From assembly GCF_022482905.1 (NCBI RefSeq), contig NZ_JAKVOI010000001.1, positions 310,001 to 374,000 of the forward strand: DNA of 64,000 nucleotides. The letters run 5' to 3'. Of the stretch, positions 60,445 through 64,000 are shown in pieces (positions within the stretch are counted from its first letter, which is position 1; every line of letters starts with the position of its first letter). The translations under genes and the position numbers were made by a program. Source of the stretch: Clostridium sp. Its GTDB lineage: Bacteria; Bacillota; Clostridia; Clostridiales; Clostridiaceae. The notes beneath the pieces are model-generated. The model was not told where the DNA came from and searched no databases. It was given only the letters and a program-made list of their open reading frames with translations.

Positions 60445-61537
60445 TTTCTTTGAATATACTTCGTACTCCCTGTCCCCAATTTTTATCTTCTGCATATTTT
60501 CTTCCTATCCACAGAAAAGGATCAGTATTTTTAGGCATGTCTTTGGATAGGTTTATTATGGTTCTGGCGGCTATTTTGGAGGAATCACTTATATTTGTAT
60601 TGTATTCCTGCCAGCTGTGAAATACATTAAATGGATTGTTGGCAATTTTGGACGCATATTTTTCACTCTGGGGCACAAAATTTTGTTCCTGTCCAGTTAT
60701 GGCAAAAAGTAAAATCGGATTCAGGTTGTACTCTTTGGCTGTATTTAATATAGTTGAAAAGTAAGGTTCCTTTACTAAAATAGAATTGCGATTTGCCAAA
60801 AATGCTTTTAACTTGCTTGTTCTGATTGGTCTGTACTTTATATAATAAGGCAAATTCGCATTTGGATATTTATCATTTGAGTATGTATATAATTTTTCAA
60901 TATAATACATTGGAAATGTTAGATCATCTGCAGGACTACTTTTTGGAAGAACTTGTCCATTTACATATACAGTATAAAGAATCATGGAAAATACGATCAC
61001 AGCTGCTGTAGCTGCTTTTTTCCACCTGGCAGTAGTGTAGTGCCTTATATTTTTACTTTTGGAGGTAACTTCAGAGACAGGTATAATTCTGTTCATATTG
61101 TAATCAACTTTTGAAATAGAATCAGTAACTGAAAAATGTTCTTTATTACCTTTTCTGTTTTTTATATATTGCTTCAGACTGTTTTTTTGAACTTCATTTT
61201 TTACGTTTGAATTCAACCAGTGCATAAGCTCATCAATAAAATTTTGATTCAAGTTTCCCGCTGAAATACATGAGTTAAAGATATCATACATAAAAATTGA
61301 ATCCCTATTGTTAAAAATTGTATCTTTCAATGTGTAAAATTTTATTTTATTTCTCTCAGATATATTGAACTCGCCAAGCTTGTCATCCAGAATATGGTGT
61401 ATGGTATTGGAAAGTATAGCGGCTTTGCCTGATGCAGTATAATCCGGGTATTTTTCATCTATATATTTTTTTAGTATAAGTATATCGTTTTTATTGAGTA
61501 TCTTTTTATCTTTCAATTCATCTATAAAATAATACAT
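60434..61537 (-). CDS. Membrane-anchored glucosaminidase-like protein, 367 aa
   Basis: The N-terminal ~170 residues are cytosolic and helical, TM at ~174-192, then an extracellular domain (~260-367) with AITGQEQNFVPQSEKYASK, FNVFHSWQEYN and KYAEDKNWGQGV. This follows the pattern of glucosaminidase/lysozyme-like domains with a catalytic Glu. It may be a peptidoglycan hydrolase or a sensor with such a domain. Confidence 0.7.
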   Translation of the reverse strand: MYYFIDELKDKKILNKNDILILKKYIDEKYPDYTASGKAAILSNTIHHILDDKLGEFNISERNKIKFYTLKDTIFNNRDSIFMYDIFNSCISAGNLNQNFIDELMHWLNSNVKNEVQKNSLKQYIKNRKGNKEHFSVTDSISKVDYNMNRIIPVSEVTSKSKNIRHYTTARWKKAATAAVIVFSMILYTVYVNGQVLPKSSPADDLTFPMYYIEKLYTYSNDKYPNANLPYYIKYRPIRTSKLKAFLANRNSILVKEPYFSTILNTAKEYNLNPILLFAITGQEQNFVPQSEKYASKIANNPFNVFHSWQEYNTNISDSSKIAARTIINLSKDMPKNTDPFLWIGRKYAEDKNWGQGVRSIFKEIEK

Positions 61538-61701
61538 AATTCACAACCCACACAAATAATATAATCTTATATTTATCGCCGACTTTTTGGAAAACTTTAA
61601 AGCTATTTGTCGATTGAAATACTGTAAATTGAAAGCTGGACTAAATTTAAGGTATATGATAAAGTTATAACATATTTTATCAGCACAAAGGGGAAATCTA
61701 C

Positions 61702-62337
61702 ATGAGACTTAGAAAAAAGTGGTGGGCCAGGCCGGAAATGGAAGTCAGTAATTTGTCTGTAATGAATCCGGGGAACTATAAAGGAAAATGGATGGAGCAA
61801 TTTGAAAATAAGAATCCCATATATCTTGAACTTGGATGCGGAAGAGGAAAATTTCTATGTGAACAGGCTCAGAATAATATTGATATAAACTATATAGGAA
61901 TTGACCTTAAAGATGAAGTACTTATATATACACTTAGGAAAATTCAACAGAAGGAATTAAAAAATGTACGGGTAATACCCATGAATATAACCGGAATTGG
62001 GGATATTTTTGATACAAATGAGATAAGCAGGATATACATAAATTTCTGTAATCCATGGCCCAAGAAGAGACATAACAAAAGAAGGCTGACTCATACTAGA
62101 TTTTTAACAGTCTATAAAAAATTCTTGAAAAAGGGAAGCGAAATATGGTTTAAAACTGATGATGTGGAACTCTTTAATGAATCCCAGGAATATTTTAAAG
62201 AAAACGGGTTTGCCATAGAGTACTTGACCTATGATCTTCATAATAGCAATTTCCACGGAAATATAACTACGGAATACGAAGAGAAGTTCACCTCAATTGG
62301 AATGCAGACCATGTTTTTGATATCGAAGATGCTTTGA
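61702..62337 (+). CDS. trmB: tRNA (guanine-N7-)-methyltransferase
   Basis: The 211-aa product has SAM motif [11 protein letters not shown] (~48-57), YIGIDLKDE and the TrmB signature [14 protein letters not shown] followed by LTHTRFL. It makes m7G46 in tRNA. GGGGAAAT precedes the ATG. Its 3' end overlaps the convergent gene by 45 bp. Confidence 0.95.
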   Translation: MRLRKKWWARPEMEVSNLSVMNPGNYKGKWMEQFENKNPIYLELGCGRGKFLCEQAQNNIDINYIGIDLKDEVLIYTLRKIQQKELKNVRVIPMNITGIGDIFDTNEISRIYINFCNPWPKKRHNKRRLTHTRFLTVYKKFLKKGSEIWFKTDDVELFNESQEYFKENGFAIEYLTYDLHNSNFHGNITTEYEEKFTSIGMQTMFLISKML

Positions 62338-62952
62338 AATTATTCTTAAAAGTACTGCGGATATAATTATTATACTCAATATCAGTATGGCTGAGTGATA
62401 GAAGAATTCTTGAGGTAACATGTTTATAACAGGATCAATTTTAGGGTCAAATATCCAGTAATCGTTTCTAAAGAATATTTTATGAAACAGATTGAATAAA
62501 TCGTCAAAATTTATAATAAATGAGATTGAAGAAATTGCCGCAAACAAAAGGAGAATGTGGTAAGTCTGTTTTATAAACATAAGATTTTCAAGCTTTATGC
62601 TGGCGTATATGCCTACAAAACTAATGATGCCTGTAATGGGTATGAGTATATTCATATAATTGAAGATGTGTTTTACTTCTTGAAAATGAATTTGTCCATA
62701 TTTTGAATAAGGTATTGAAGGAAGTTTGAATTCCTGATATTTTGGATTTGATATGTATTTGATTATATAATCATAATTTTCCAGTATTTTATTTTTACTG
62801 AAACCTGAGTGCTGTTCTATATCTAAATTTTTAATCTCAAAATGGTATAGAGGTTTGAATATGATAACTAATTTTGTGGATGTGCAGATAACAAATATGG
62901 CAAAAGTTAGAGAAAACAATAATTTAATTAATTTGAAACTATGTATATACAT
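62293..62952 (-). CDS. TIGR01906/DUF1461-like integral membrane protein
   Basis: The 219-aa product has about four TM helices (~8-30, ~100-120, ~130-150, ~188-208) and an extracellular loop with the family-like features YPKYQEF-type region and [15 protein letters not shown]. Function unknown. Confidence 0.75.
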   Translation of the reverse strand: MYIHSFKLIKLLFSLTFAIFVICTSTKLVIIFKPLYHFEIKNLDIEQHSGFSKNKILENYDYIIKYISNPKYQEFKLPSIPYSKYGQIHFQEVKHIFNYMNILIPITGIISFVGIYASIKLENLMFIKQTYHILLLFAAISSISFIINFDDLFNLFHKIFFRNDYWIFDPKIDPVINMLPQEFFYHSAILILSIIIISAVLLRIISKHLRYQKHGLHSN

Positions 62953-63250
62953 TGCTTGTACAACCCCTCATTATAACAGTTTGATAATATGTATTATTAT
63001 AATATATATTTACTATATATACTATGTTTTTATAAACTTAATTTATAAATGAAAAAAGATATGGAAGTGAAATCAGAAGGAAGTATGGTAAAAGCACAGT
63101 AGAGAAATTCAATAAAAAATTGCTCAATAGGAAATGAGAATGCAGGCAGTCTGATTTAAGGATTGCTTATGTTTTTTTATAGAATAAATGTATATTTGTG
63201 ATAAAATATATTATATAAATATCAATGAATTATAGGGGAGAGGCACATTG
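62953..63250. other. Intergenic region before hsdM
   Basis: AT-rich, with no supported gene. AGGGGAGAGG (63233-63242) is the ribosome-binding site for hsdM; no clear promoter was assigned. Confidence 0.4.
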
Positions 63251-64000
63251 ATGAAGAAATTAACGCTGCAAGATCTGGAATCAAAACTTTGGTCGTGTGC
63301 AGATATCTTGCGAGGGGAACTGTCTGCTGCACAATATATGGATTATATATTTGGGCTGCTGTTCCTGAAAAGGTTGAATGATCAATTTAAGTGGGAGAGG
63401 AAAATTAGATACAAAGAATTTAAAAAGCGAAAAATAGCGGAAGAAGAAATAATGAAATTTTTAAATGATCCTTCAGTATATGAAACTTTTTATATACCGG
63501 AGCAGGCAAGGTGGGATAATTTAAGAAATCTAAGTTTAAATATAGGTTCCGAACTTGACAGGGCACTCAGAGTAATTGAGGATGAACCAAAAAATAGTGA
63601 AATTTCTGGAGTCCTAACTATTTTAAATTATAATGACAGAGAAAGAGTTCCGGATAAAAAGCTGAGTCAGCTATTGCATGTATTCGATAGCATGAATCTT
63701 TCAAACGAATATCTGGAGTCGGAGGATATACTTGGAGATGCCTATCAATACCTTATAAAGAAATTTGCAGACGAGGGAGGAGCCAAGGGGGGAGAATTCT
63801 ATACCCCAACTGAAGTAGTCAAAGTAATGGTGAACCTATTGAAACCTGAGGAGGGAGATAAAATCTATGATCCTACCTGCGGCTCCGGTGGTATGCTTAT
63901 CCAAAGTATAGAATACATAAAAGAACAGGGTGAAAATTATAAAAATGTTTATTTGTATGGTCAGGAGATAAATCTTTCTACTTGGGCAATTTGCAAGATG
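63251..64000 (+). CDS. hsdM: Type I restriction-modification system methyltransferase subunit, N-terminal part
   Basis: The 250 visible residues start MKKLTLQDLESKLWSCADIL and contain the HsdM N-terminal helical domain (SAAQYMDYIFGLLFLKRLND). GGEFYTPTEVVKVMVNLLKP and SAM motif I DPTCGSGGML follow. The catalytic NPPF motif and any hsdS/hsdR lie beyond the right edge. Confidence 0.93.
   Translation, partial: MKKLTLQDLESKLWSCADILRGELSAAQYMDYIFGLLFLKRLNDQFKWERKIRYKEFKKRKIAEEEIMKFLNDPSVYETFYIPEQARWDNLRNLSLNIGSELDRALRVIEDEPKNSEISGVLTILNYNDRERVPDKKLSQLLHVFDSMNLSNEYLESEDILGDAYQYLIKKFADEGGAKGGEFYTPTEVVKVMVNLLKPEEGDKIYDPTCGSGGMLIQSIEYIKEQGENYKNVYLYGQEINLSTWAICKM

Noticed and set aside
1-64000. CRISPR array
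   Set aside because: No regularly spaced direct repeats with unique spacers were seen anywhere in the window.

Overview
The window looks like a low-GC Firmicute chromosome of the genus Clostridium. It is AT-rich, has strong AGGAGG ribosome-binding sites and TTG/GTG starts, and carries clostridial families such as DUF4179, DUF2164, HD-GYP, soluble chemoreceptors and a TcdE-like holin. No species-level marker was seen.

Positions 1-41598 are most of a temperate, contractile-tailed (PBSX/skin-type) prophage whose early/integrase end lies left of the window. Its late operon runs left to right. It starts with packaging and head genes: terS, terL, portal, a MuF/gp7 protein with a toxin-like tail plus candidate immunity gene, scaffold, decoration and capsid. 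Connectors follow, then a tail sheath split in two around a collagen-like gene, tube, frameshifted tail chaperone and tape measure. Next come XkdP to XkdU baseplate proteins, fibres, holins and a GH25 lysozyme. A 4.8-kb block of regulators (repressor, Cro-like protein, two antirepressors, a lipoprotein) sits inside the tail module between tape measure and LysM protein. The right end (35.4-41.6 kb) holds an XRE-ImmA regulator pair, membrane and unknown genes, and decaying genes (dam with an amber codon, a frameshifted HNH gene). It ends at a tRNA 3'-end att remnant at 41569-41598.

Positions 41.6-45 kb hold a broken tyrosine integrase, small membrane proteins and a secreted thermonuclease, probably relics of an older element. 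Positions 45-50.6 kb form a signalling cluster: a soluble chemoreceptor, a membrane chemoreceptor and an HD-GYP (c-di-GMP phosphodiesterase) gene. Directly upstream of the HD-GYP gene is an 828-bp cassette with a minimal tyrosine recombinase between perfect 28-bp inverted sites. Each site has 9-bp arms and a 10-bp asymmetric spacer. This has the architecture of a self-contained phase-variation switch and is the strongest candidate for an undescribed system here.

Positions 50.6-64 kb are ordinary chromosome: an ECF sigma/DUF4179 pair, small proteins, a polysaccharide deacetylase, an alpha/beta hydrolase, tRNA-Pro(CGG), a phosphodiester glycosidase, a site-2 protease, a glucosaminidase-like protein, trmB, a TIGR01906-like membrane protein and the start of hsdM. 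Scattered in the 52.6-56.2 kb intergenic spaces are three copies of a conserved promoter-to-terminator element that look like a small-RNA family, plus a separate structured-RNA candidate behind a repeated 55-bp leader.
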